Source of the DNA: Antedon bifida
Lineage: Eukaryota; Echinodermata; Crinoidea; Comatulida; Antedonidae
Assembly: GCA_963402885.1 (NCBI GenBank)
Contig: OY727096.1
Span: 22,487,820 to 22,551,819 of the forward strand
DNA: 64,000 nucleotides
Reading direction: 5' to 3'
Shown: piece after piece, positions 48,251 to 60,600 of the stretch
Numbering within the stretch: position 1 is the first letter of the stretch
How the letters are laid out: each line of letters starts with the position of its first letter
Position numbers and translations under genes: made by a program
The notes under the pieces: generated by a model
Told to the model about the DNA's origin: nothing
Database searches by the model: none
Seen by the model: the letters and a program-made list of their open reading frames with translations, nothing else

Positions 48251-49408
48251 TCTGCCGCACAGTGAAGTTGTGTTTACGGGCGATACCATTTACTCTTATT
48301 ATAAGATTAGATGAGCTTATTTCTGGTTAATGAAATGTGCTTACCTACCAAAATAATAGAATAATCATAAATAAGAGGGCGCTATTTAATTATTAATTTT
48401 TCTTTTCTTTCCTTGATACGAACAATAGTCAGAGAAGTTTATTATAAACTTTTTGGTAATTTATTTATTTTTTATAATAGCATCTATTTCGTAGTTTTTA
48501 TGCCATATATATATATATATATTGTTATTTTTCTTACTTATATCGTTAGAATCATACGGTAACATATCACCACCTGAATTTTATTGTAATAAGAGATAAA
48601 GAAATCAACCTAATATATTATATATGCGCATGCCGTTGTGCACACACATTAAGAAGTGCGAATATTTTATGTACAATACTTAACATATAAGACCTCGATG
48701 TTCATATAATCCAGGGGCTGTCTGTTCGTTAGTTCTCTCTAGAGAGCTTGATACAATTGAGTAATTAAATCGATTTTAGGTAATAATGAACATTTCTCGG
48801 CTCTAAACGATTTCTTTAGGCCTAAGTGACAGAGAGGATGAACTTTGATGGCAAAAATAAACTGCGGTATACAACTTTTTTTTTGCTTTCGTTGGTAGAC
48901 AGTGCGCAAGAATCCTACATCAATTAACATTGCATCTGCTAGTACGTTTCATGACAAATATGAAATTAGATTAGGAAATATAACTCTTTGTAAAATTACA
49001 CTTGAATTCACTACTTAATTTCCGATGAAGAAGTTGAAATTTCCACTTGATAAATTCACTATCTGTCTGTCCAGACGGTCACGTGATACCTTAATAAACG
49101 AATCTTAATACATTCTATAGACAGTGCTAACTATAATACGTCATCAAAAGATGTTGAAGTAGACAAACACGCAACGATATATAATCGATGAATCTCCGAT
49201 GCCGCCATCGTATGCTTTCTCTTTATTAGTCTAATCCCTAGCCTCTGTATAAAATGTAGGAGCATGAAGAAATACATTACAGTAAAACGCCTTTAAGAAG
49301 AAACCTTACCAGGTTGTCCCCTTAATTTAGGGATTGGCCGTAGGTAGTGCTATAACATATTTCCTCTCGTTCTTTCTTAGTGTGTCCTCTGAATAACGCA
49401 ATAATACA

Positions 49409-49660
49409 CCGGCGCAGATCCTGGGGGTGGGGGGACATGTCCTCCCCACATATTTTTTAGTGGGGGATTCTCCCCCTTACTTTTCAACAGCAAAATCATT
49501 AAATTAAAGACTAAATTTTGCGTGAATATAACCAGTGGCGACTCAGGACCAGTGCCTAAAAAGTGCGTAACCCAAAATAATTGTATTCTTACGGGCGGAA
49601 TTCATCCTAATATTTTCATTTTTATACGTCCCCCACACTATTAAAACGGATCTGCGCCGT
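49409..49660. mobile_element. About 250-bp MITE with CGGCGCAGATCC ends
   Basis: Left CCGGCGCAGATCC and right GGATCTGCGCCG are inverse complements. C/G-rich ends and a T/A-rich body containing CCAGTGGCGACTCAGG. Non-coding. Confidence 0.65.
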
Positions 49661-50243
49661 TGGCTTAATATATTGCCCGTCATTCATTTTAAGTTCACTC
49701 TTAATAGGGGTGTCCCAATGGAGGGAGGGGTCTACTGTAGGTCTATATATAAACAATATAAACCATTGCTATAAACATTAAGCATGTACAAAGAGAGCAG
49801 ACATATTCTGTTATTTGCCTGTTAAAATGTTTTAAAATATCATTCAAAATTGAACATCTATTTTAATAGTAGGGCGTCAAAATAAGGGCATGTGACGCTA
49901 GTGGCAGCATCCCAACAGAAAGGACAGCAGTAAGTCTTTGCACATAATTATTATATGTCTCTCTTTTAGCTAAAATAATTTTGAATAAAACAACAAGGTA
50001 TATCACTGTTCAACTTTTAATCACAGACAACTTGATCACTCAAAATATTTCTAACAAAATTGTGTATAAAACATAATATACAGCTGTTTACATCTGATAT
50101 ATACAAATTCAAAATACTAAATTAACGTAAATTTCAGAAAAGCATTCCTGCATTTAGTCGAAAATATGCTCACATAAACAAACTGATGAAAGAATATGTT
50201 CAGGAGGGTGTTACCTAGTTGAGCAATACAATTAAAATTATCC

Positions 50244-50519
50244 TAAAGCCAATTTACACAGATGAGCGGTAACATTAAGCTGTAATTGTAAGCGGAAAAC
50301 CGCGTGGCTTGTCCCATTTACACAGCCCGTGGAATTCGCGAGCGAAGTGATGGAAAGTAGGTGCTTGTAGGTCTCGAGGCTAATGCATGTTACAGTCACT
50401 GCTGGCTCTTAACCGCCCATCCGCTTCGCGTTCTGTATAAATGGTGATAAGAAATAACATCTATTCTATTTTTGCGTTTTCTGCTTACCGTTACCGCTCG
50501 TCTGTGTAAATTGGCCTTA
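50244..50519. mobile_element. 276-bp MITE with TAAAGCCAATTTACACAGA ends
   Basis: Left TAAAGCCAATTTACACAGAT-GAGCGGTAAC and right GTTACCGCTC-GTCTGTGTAA-ATTGGCCTTA are inverse complements with few mismatches over about 30 bp. Non-coding. Confidence 0.82.
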
Positions 50520-50809
50520 ACCCTCATCTTGTCAACTAAACTGCATTTCAATGACTAATACATACATTATTATATAAAATTCGAATTTTCATGGATGTAT
50601 TTAAGATAAAATTTTGCATAAGCTACGTCTTTAAACATTTCATTAACCACTTCAATGTGGTATTGCACAATATACTGGCTAGTGAATTTACAAGAGTTCC
50701 CATAACTAAAGACCTAATATTGTGAAACCTAATTGCTGTACATATTATTACCTCGGTCATTTTTGGAAACATACCCCATATATTGGTGCTAGTAATCAGT
50801 GGAAAGTTG

Positions 50810-50940
50810 TGTTTTGACCTTACCAGGTACCCATTTGTACACCTAGGTAAAATGTAAGTAAAGTACTTGCCTATGGATACAAAGCAATGGGATGAGCGTT
50901 GGTTTTCGAACTCAAGATCTAACAAAAACACTGAACCACA
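50810..50940 (+). repeat. Dispersed repeat fragment with TACCCATTTGTACACCTAGG
   Basis: Resembles a widespread animal interspersed repeat (CCATTTGTACACC...GTACTTGCC...CGAACTCAAGATC). Recognised only by eye; the family is not assigned. Confidence 0.35.
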
Positions 50941-51085
50941 CGTCCTTAGTTCTTTAATATTGACCCAGATATCCTAAATGACTCACAACTCTCGGACATA
51001 TCTCACTTTTTTCAACAAACTAAGGAGTCACTGAATGTAACTGGTCATCTTGAGATATGTACCAATATGAAATCAAACATAAAAG

Positions 51086-51590
51086 AATCGGCAATGTACC
51101 CCTTGTCACTTTTTCTTGACAAACTAAGAAGACAAACATTGAAGAATCAGCAATGTACTCCTTTTCACTTCTTCTTAGACAAACTAAGAAGTTGTTTTCG
51201 CTGTCGTTCTACTAGTAAAGATTCAGCAATGTACACCTTTTCACTTCTTCTTAGACAAACTAAGAAGTTGTTTTCGCTGTTTTTCTAGTAAGATTCAGCA
51301 ATGTACACCTTTTCACTTCTTCTTAGACAAACTAAGAAGTTGTTTTCGCTGTCGTTCTACTAGTAAAGATTCAGCAATGTACTTCTTTTCACTTCTTCTT
51401 AAACTAAGAAGTTGTTTTCGCTGTTGTTCTAGTAAAGATTCAGCAATGTACTACTTTTCACTTCTTCTTAGACAAACTAAGAAGTTGTTTTCGCTGTTGT
51501 TCTAGTAAAGATTCAGCAATGTACACCTTTTCACTTCTTCTTAGACAAACTAAGAAGTTGTTTTCGCTGTTGTTCTAGTAAAGATTCAAG
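51086..51590 (-). repeat. 73-bp tandem array derived from the CEP131 terminal codons
   Basis: Seven to eight units (starting near 51086, 51145, 51221, 51293, 51369, 51438, 51511 and the coding copy to 51590), 59-76 bp apart. Read on the minus strand, each unit repeats the codons for ESLLEQQRKQLLSLSKKK plus the TGA stop and about 20 nt of 3' UTR. The first unit is the real 3' end of the gene; the others lie in its 3' UTR or downstream. The unit is not a multiple of three, and each stop prevents extension of the protein. Confidence 0.9.
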
Positions 51591-51675
51591 GTGGTCAGCT
51601 CGCTTGGTTGCTGCATCATACTGTTGCCGTAGTTGGTTCACAGTGTCATCTTTCTTAACTATGGCTTGTTTAACC
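51531..51675 (-). CDS. CEP131: CEP131 terminal coding exon 19
   Basis: 145 nt including the TGA at 51533-51531. Encodes YDAATKRADHLESLLEQQRK and ends LSLSKKK. Its last about 60 nt are the founding unit of the tandem array that continues downstream. Confidence 0.94.
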
Positions 51676-54600
51676 CTGTAAATAACATTAGGTAAAATGA
51701 CATAAGTATGATACAAATACAGTAAACACTAACACATTGGCAGATCCAGCATTTTGAAATAGTGGGACGGAGGGCCTACATATTGAAAATGAAGTGCTGA
51801 ACTTAACCCTATCTTTTGCATTGCAATACTAAAGAAATTTTGTGGAAAGGAGGTCACTAAAACAGTGATGCAAGTCAGTCACAGGCCCATCCTATTATGG
51901 GTATGGTTTATCGTGCTTCTGTGTTCAACAGTTAGCCATACAACTATGTTACAGCTATGGTTTATAGGGCTCGGCCTTTACCATTACCACAACCCACCAA
52001 TGATTACCTTTTATGTACTTCATCCATCTCTTCTTGTTTACTCGTCTCAATTCTTTCAACCTCTAGTTTGTGCCTGGCTCTCATCTCGGACATCTCATTC
52101 TTCAGACGTCTGTTCTCTTCTTCAGTAGCTACCAGGCGATCTGCAAACTCTTGGCGAATCACCTCTTGTACATTTTTCCTTTCTTTTGTTAATCTGTCAC
52201 AATCCTAGAAAAAAAGTACCATAACCAAATAAATTCACAAATACCAAGGTACCTTGATATGGTTACCCTGTTGTGAGCTGGAAGTGTTTGTCAGAGGTCA
52301 AATTGTGTGTCAATGTCTTCTAGGTATTGCTAACAAAAGCATTAACTGCAAACAGCTACTTATTATCAACCTTTGTTTTCATGACATATCACATAGCTAT
52401 TGAGTCTAACAGTCATTCTCTGCATATATATTGATATGTTTTCGAGGTATGCAAAGAATAACAACTTGACAGCTGAAAACGAAAGGTCGATACTATCTCA
52501 ATGACATCATTTTTATTATTTTAACTTGTTAATTTAACAGTTCTTTTTTACCTGTTTGATATCATTAACTTCTTCTTGTTTCTGCTTGATGAGTGCATTC
52601 AATCGTATATTTTCACCCTCCATATCTGCTAATCTTGCCTTTGTTTCATTGTACCTTTCCTGTGTGTGTCTTTCAGATAACTCCATTTCTTTCAGCTCTC
52701 CTTCATATTTATCCCGAATACGTCTGGAGAAATTTACAATATTTATGTGACATAATATATATATTTCCTAGGCTGGCAATGTCAATTCAATCGGGAACAA
52801 ACTTAACCCCTATCACATTTGATTTGAGAACTCAAAGATTTTGAGAATGGTCAACAAATAACCTACAGTACACAACATTTATTTATTTATTTGGATTTAC
52901 ACCTTTAGATCTTATAGCACAAAGGTGCATCCTTCAAAATAGCAATACAGAATATAACATAAAAAATGTAAAAAAAATTAATTTACAAACATGGAAATGA
53001 AAAGATTAATAGATATCAGTAGTGTTACAAGTGAAATTTCGGAAAAAATAATATCGGAGACAGAATTGAATCAAGACGAAAACAAGATTCTTACTTGACA
53101 CGATTTTCAGCAGCTCTTTCAACCTGTTCACGTGTTGCTGTGGCATCGTCATCTAACCTCTGAATTACAAGTTCTATTTCTTTGTCGCGATCTTGACGGA
53201 CATGTTCTCGTAGTTCTCTCTCCTTTGACAGAAGTAGAGTTTCCTTAAATTGTAAAGAGATGTATGATATCAAATTGTCTGTGACAGGCTTGTTACAAAA
53301 CTAAAGCTCATCTCTACACAATCAAACTTTATGTGACAAAAAAATGTGATGTGCCCAAATATGGTAGTGATATGCCTAAATATGGTCGTGATATGACCTC
53401 ATCATGTCCATATATTTTTTTGTAGTGTAAGGCTGTTAACGTATATTATATATTTTATATATACAAAATATATTTCATACCTGCTTTTTCATGTAATTTT
53501 CTACCCATGCTTCTTTCTCTAATTTAAGTCTTTCTTCTAGTTCTCTAACTTCAGTCTGAAAAATAGAAAATTATTGCCGATTAAAAAGTGGTTAGAATAT
53601 TTTTCAAACTCAAACTGGCCACAAAAATAATAAGTATCTCACCGTATGTCGTTTTTCTTGTTCTTCTCTAGCTTTATCAAACTCCTGTCTCATAACTAGT
53701 GCCCCCTTGTGACTGTTTTCTTCTATTTGTGCTTGTAGTCTATCCATCTCTTGACGTTGTCTTCTTGACTGTTCTGCTATTCTTTCCTTTTCTTCCTGTA
53801 TTTCTGCATACATTCTGCGCCGTTGTTGTTGATAGGCTACCTCTTCCTGTTCCAGTTGCTTTTCGTACCTGAATAAGAGAGAAATTCAAAAACACAAATG
53901 ATCCAAAGCTTAATTTAGTGTACATTAGTAGTGGAGCTGTAGCTTGGTAGTTAATATGCTTGCCTTCCAATCCCAGGGTTCAATCCTGACCTAGTGTCAG
54001 GGTTGTAACTTACGACTCTTTCAACTCCACTCCCTAAGCCTCAAATGAGACTTATAAGCACGATTGCGTATCAATTTGAACTCCGATGTGGGCATGTACC
54101 ATTGAGGGACTAATGCTGTACCGCCGTACCACGTCGAGAGTGTTAAAGAGTCTCTATCTAATCGGGTTTGAACTATACCATGAAAGCCCCAGTGGTCTAA
54201 TGGTTAGGACATCTGCATATCAAACATAAGGTTCCGTGTTCGAATCTCAGTTGGGGCAACTTTTTCTCCTTCTAAGATTTCCTCATATCATTTCAAATTT
54301 TCAGTATATCACCGGGCGGTTTAGAATTTGTTCTGTGCCTGTGGTGTTTATATATATATTCTAAAATTATTAAACAAATGGGGTCACCTTTGTTTGGCTA
54401 GCTCTCTTTCTCGGGCGCAGGCAGCATCTTTTTCATCAGCAAGTTGATCGCGGAGTTCTTCAATATGTCTGATGTATTTTTGTCCTGCTCGTTCCTCAGA
54501 TTGCAACAGCTCTGCTTCGTGTATGGTCTTGATCTTTTTCACCTCTGATTTATGCTTTGCAATTAAATTCTGTATCTCTGGTTCCAAACCTTTAACTGTT

Positions 54601-57600
54601 ATTTCCTAGTATCGTAATTTCATAATTAGTAAGTATACATGGACATTTATATACAGGGCTCGATATCTCACAAAGTCTAGTAAAAATGGCTTTGAACTAG
54701 TCAACCTAATTTCCTTTAAGCCTGGGTGCATAGGTTGTTGCCTTGAAATTAGGACAAAATGACAGTGGCAAATAATGCTCACATAAATTAGACGCAACTC
54801 GGCAGTTCAGACATTAGCCAATGAGTGGGCTTGTGAAATATCCAGTGGGGCTAGTAAAACTCACAATATACTAGGCCGGTGGTCTAGTAGCTAAAATGTC
54901 AAAAATCGTGCCCTGATATACTGACACATATACACATAAAATTTAATGGGTTACTGTGGAATTCTATTCTATTAAAAAATTGTTTATATACATTATGTCT
55001 ATTCGTATTTGTGAAACTCAATTTTTATTAATAAATTATATTTTTGTATTATTTTTAAATGATAATTGTTAATATTGCATTATAATAATGATAATTAATG
55101 ATTAGTTAATCTTTTTATAAATATTTGAGAAATTTCTTGTAAACATAATGCTGTATATCTATGCCACTTCTCAGTTTGTATGTGTGTGATCGTTTATGTA
55201 TTATAGTGATTAGAGGGCCCCAGTGGAAAGCAGTGATATCACTGATCTGGGTTACCCTCTTTAAAGAAGACTAATAAAAAAAAAATAATAATTTCATTTT
55301 TAAAAGTTTTCCAGTATGTATTACCTTAATCTTTTTAGTTTTTTCGTCAATCCATTTTTCTCGTCGTATTTTCTCAGCAGCAGCTTGGATTTCTTTCAGT
55401 TTTGTCATTTCTGTTCCATGACTTAAAAAAAAAAAACAGGAAAATTTATAATATGAATTATAAGCAGCAACATGTCCAGGGCTGGATGCGAGGATTGGGT
55501 CCAAAAGTAAATTTTAGAACGAATTTTTATTTTAGGATGGTCATAAATCAAGGTCAAGGGTTGAAAGGTATCTACTACTTTACTCCCTAAGCCTCAAATG
55601 AGACTTGGTTTAGTAGCATGGTACAATTTTTCTGTAGTAATTGAGAGGAACTTGTTGCTGTACTTTGTTGTAACTTGCTGAAATTGAATTAGTAATACAG
55701 AATTATGACTCATTTGTAACACTATTATTGTTCAATGAATAAAATAAATAGAATACCTGTCTTCCATTGTTTTAATTTTGTTTGAATATTTCTTTTCAAC
55801 TTCCTTTAATTCTTTCAATACAGCATCATATTTTTCACTAAGCATCTTCTTATCATCAATAAGCTGTCAAGATAGAATGTAAAATTCATTTCATCCATTT
55901 ACACACTTGTGAAAAAAATTGTAACATGTTTCACATTACAGTATTAATTTATCACTGAGCTTATACAGGCCTGATTAACTGGAACCAACAGCTACATAAC
56001 ATAACCTTCTAATAATAACTACAGTACAGAATATGAAACAATACAGTATATACAGTCACACAAGTGAATCATTCATGTTATAATCTAAAGCTCTGTCTAC
56101 ACTATCAAAATAGTTTCACAAAAAAAGGTGATTTTTTGCCTAAAATATGGACATGATGATGACATAACACTACTATTTGGGCATATCATCACTATATTTG
56201 GGCACATCTCACTATTTTGTCAAACTAGTTTGATAGTATAGACAGAGCTTTATACCATATCTAATCATACCTGATCAATAAAACCAAGATGTCTTTTTAT
56301 AGTGTTCTCATACTCTTCTTTTTGATGGTTTATCCTTCTTTTCATTTCCTTTTCTTGCTCTTTAGCATGGCGTACTGTTAACTCACGCTGTTGGCTCTAA
56401 ATTGAAAACAAAAACATTAATGTTATTTAAAGTAAATTCTACTAACTTACTATATCGATAATAGAAGTAAAACTTCATACAAATTATTTATTATGCCTAC
56501 CAAAGATTTCTGCAACATTTTGACTGATCTGTCCTTTTCGTCCAGTTGTAACTTCTGTGTAAGCACAGTGTTGGCGATCTCTGAGGCTGCAGCGGATGCT
56601 TCCTCCATCTTGCTAATTTCTTCTGCTGACGGCATAAAGGTTGAAGAATTACGTCCAGTTCTTGGAGTCGTTGTTGAAGACTGGGAAAATAAGAAATTTT
56701 ACCATGAAAAATTCCATATAATAAATTTGACTCTTTTGTTTTATGATGGATACAGTAGATACCAGAATTAAAAAGTGTCCCATTAATAGGGGTGTCCCAT
56801 AATAGGGGTGTCCCATTAATAGGGGTGTCCCATTAATAGGGGTGTCCCATAATAGGGGTGTCCCATTAATAGGGGTGTCCCATTAATAGGGGTGTCCCAT
56901 TAATAGGGGTGTCCCAATAATAGGGGTGTCCCAATAATAGGGGTGTCCCAATAATAGGGGTGTCCCAAATGAGTTCTACTTTATTCATTAATAAATGAAT
57001 ATTAAATACCCGACGGAAATCTGTAATCGTATCCTGGTCTGTTTTATCAACTTCATCTAAAAATGTCATAATGCTCCTGAAATAAAAAAAATAAATACAA
57101 AATTGTAACACTGCATTGTTGAATATGCATTAACATTCTAAAGCCCTGTCTACACTATTAAAATGTATGCGATGTGCTCATATATATAATTTTAAGAACA
57201 GAATTCATGACAGCTGCAATAGTCTGATTCAAACCAACAGACTTCCGCAATCCAACCTACATCAGCGTTGGTGCAAATTGGTATTTTAGGATCTTGTAGG
57301 TTGGTTTTGTGAAAGTTGCTTATTTTTTTAATTTTCTGGTAAAATTGTTTCTCTTTTTGTTTTTTTTGTATGTTTTCTATATGGATGTACTGTCTGAAAT
57401 AAAGAAAATGAATGAATGATATATGGACATGATGATGTCATACCACTACCATATATTGGCAAATCAAACTTTTTTTATCAAACTAGTCTGATAGTGTAGA
57501 TAGAGATTTAAACACAATAAAGATAATTGTGAATGATAACTAGAAAATTCACCTAAGTTTGTCTTCTGTTAATAAAGCATTCTTAGTTGCCTTTGCCTTT

Positions 57601-60600
57601 GTAGGTTGTTTATCACTTTGTTTGGGTTTATGATCGGTAAAATCTTGAAGATTTTCAGCAGAGAGGTAAACGTCTTGATTCCGGGGGTAAAGACTTGACC
57701 CTTCTTCTTGACCTTCGTTATTATCTTCATTATCATCATGGTTTTCATTTAGATCATCTTTATCAAATATATCCACTGCCAAAAAGAAGAGAATTAAACA
57801 CATCACCACATTATTACTAATATCCTTAATTAACCTTTTATTTGTGAACGCTTTGGGACAATCTGCTGATTGTTAAAATTGCTATATCAGCTTTAAAATT
57901 ACCAAGACAGAATAAGCATAATTTATTCATAAAATTAAGAAGCCACTAATTTCTAACTACTATGTAATTGGCTGCCGGTGACGATGGGACCATTAGAAAA
58001 GAATGTCAGAAGAATGTTGTTGAAAAGGTGTAACATCTAAGTCCATAGCATTCTGATCTTCATGAAACAGAGTGCTATATAATATAAATATATATATATT
58101 ATGTCCACCCAGGCAGCACTTTCCAACTCATATGCTATGACTTTATCCAAATTCCCTCACTTGCACTGATGAAGGGCTAGTGTTGCCCGAAAGCTCTGCT
58201 AACTTTTCTGGCTGTTTTCTTTATCGTTTTGATTTAGCTTTTTGCTTTTTTTTTTTTGTATCTCCATTGAGATCCAGCCACTGATACCCACAGCATTGTC
58301 ATTTTTTTCAGTAATTTGCCTTTGGATTTATATTATATAATCTTATATAATGTTTCTATATGTATACTTACACCACGCAGGCCCTTTTTTCTTTTCAGGC
58401 TCTTCCCTGGGGGTCTGGCCACTCACTGGTTCCTCTAAAAGCTTCAATGTATCTAGGAGGTCTGTCAAGGTGGTTTTAGTCTTTGCTTCACTACCAGCAT
58501 CTGTCTCTGCAGCACTTTGGTTTGTGGTTCGTGTCCGATGCGTTGTCGATTCCTGTAAACAAAAATGTATAATGCTTATTGATTGTTATAAAGAGATGAT
58601 TTGCTGTCACCACCCACGGTTAAACAATGGGTCAACAGAATAAACTAAATATCCTTCAAATAAATAAAAATTAATGAAATAAAAAGATATAATTTTACCT
58701 CAAATATCTCATCAACATGCCTCCCAACGCTACTGGCTGTTGCTGGACGAGCGACGCCATCAGAATTATCCTGTGGAACCCCATCCTGCTTTGAGGCAGC
58801 GTTGGCAGCAGCTGTTCGAGCTTTTGATGATCTACCACTTGTACTTGATACACGAGAACGCGATTTACCAACTGGAGTTTTAGATAACTTTCCAGTCGTT
58901 TGTAAAAATTTGATTTCATCTTCAGCCATTTGCTTGATCTCATCTTGCTTTTGTTGCCTTTTCTTCTGAAGTTCCTGAGAGAAAAGAAAATATAAATGGA
59001 CAGCACAGTCTTAAGCTCTGTCTACACTATAAAATTTTATGTGACAAAAAATGTGATGTGCCTATATATGGACATGATGATGTCATATCACTACCATATT
59101 TAAGCATAGCACTACCGCCATATTCAAGCATAGCACTACCATATTTGGGCACATCACACTTTTTTGTCAAACTAGTTTGATAGTGACAGACAAAGCTTTA
59201 CAGATTGACAAAAATGGTGAAATATTTAAAAAACAAAGGAATTAGCTTGTTAGTTGATTCAAGTATGAAACATATCTTTAATTAAATACAGGTAGATATT
59301 TATATTACAGAAATATTTACTTTGATTGCCTCTTGCCTTGCCATTCTAGCCTTCTCATCTCGTCGTCTCTGCTTGGCAAACTCTGCCCTCTGTTGTTCTT
59401 CCTTTGAGTTTCGTTCTTGCAACATTGCTTGTTCTCGTTGCTGTTTCTTCTGGCCTAGCAAATGTCTGATCTCGTCCGATCCAGACTTCTTGCTCTGCCG
59501 ATTCTCTCGGTACCACCTTTGTATACGACTGGCTGCGTTGTTTACCGTTAAAATGTACTCCTCTGCAACATCTTTATCAACAGGTGTAGGAGATCTAATA
59601 ACCGAGCTAGATGTCGACATTGATGATACTTTAGCCGCATCGGTTTTACTGTCCCCTCGTGGACTAACTTGTAGCAAGTTCTGAGAGGTCTTAACTGGAC
59701 TAGGGGACCTTCTTGGCCCATTCTGGTGATTTTTACTCTGTGACAAAGGATTCTGATTGGAGTTTTTTAAGTTAGTTTGTGAATCTCTTAAAATGTTTGT
59801 TGTTGTTGTGAAAGTGGCAGCCATTTTTGCAGGGTGGCGATGTTCAGAATTGACATGGCTGTTCAGTTGTTGAGGCATGTCATAACGATCAGTGTTTAAT
59901 TGAAGTGAATCAACAGTGCTGCAACTTCTTGCGCTGGACGGTATCTGGAATGCTCTAGCAGATGGCTGCATTTAAAGAATAAAGTAAAAACAGATTACTC
60001 CTCTGAGTTTTATTATGCAAATTATGTTGCCTGTCAAGTTTTCTGGCATTTTTTTATATTGTAACGACCTAGGACAACAATTTTTAGAATTATCCTAACC
60101 AAAAATGTTTTATTCTAGGACAAGACAACAACTTCTTTCATCATGGACATGCAAATTTGAAGCTCCTTTAAGTGTACGGTCGCCACATAAAAATACAAAT
60201 CTATTTTACTAGAGCTGTCAGAGTCATAGTTTGTCTTCTTAATATTTCATTGTATCTCAGAACTTCCTACCAACTAAACACTCAGATAATTACCAAAATA
60301 AAAAGCATGTTTTGATAGCACACACACACCACCAACTTACCAAGTTATCTGACATCTTTTTATTACCAGATTTGCCCATCTTTCTTGGCTTTTGAATGAC
60401 AGGTTTATGACTTGAATTAAACAGTTCCAGGAAATCATCATTGCTGAAGTAAAACAAAGATATTATGGTCAAATTTTAAAACAACAAATGACCACTGAGT
60501 AAAGTGCTCTGGTGGCCAGAATCTAACGCTATTTTGCACGGTTTAGCCTTCAACATTCAATTCAGGATGGAAGTGGTAGATTAATGAATTTATTAACAGT

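Larger units (their letters stand above)
43912..51085. other. Intergenic DNA between CEP131 3' end and the Cav3 start codon
   Basis: Should contain the Cav3 promoter and 5' UTR (a candidate UTR exon is at 48072). Holds a probable non-LTR tail near 45470, MITEs at 49409 and 50244, an (AT)n run at about 48508, and low-complexity A+T. No conserved coding exon was recognised on either strand. Confidence 0.55.

Noticed and set aside
51086..51590. CRISPR-like regularly spaced repeat
   Set aside because: Eukaryotic context, contiguous repeats without unique spacers, and derived from CEP131 coding sequence.
51865..52208. Plus-strand ORFs opposite CEP131 exons (also 52556-52844 and 59322-59684)
   Set aside because: Antisense shadows of conserved CEP131 coding exons.
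54187..54259. Candidate functional tRNA gene
   Set aside because: Acceptor stem and B box are good, but the T stem and anticodon stem have mismatches, and it sits at the end of a SINE-like unit.
56866..57111. 81-residue ORF with repeated GTPLLMGHPY
   Set aside because: Reads out of CEP131 exon 8 into the intronic minisatellite; the splice donor GTATTT ends the exon first.
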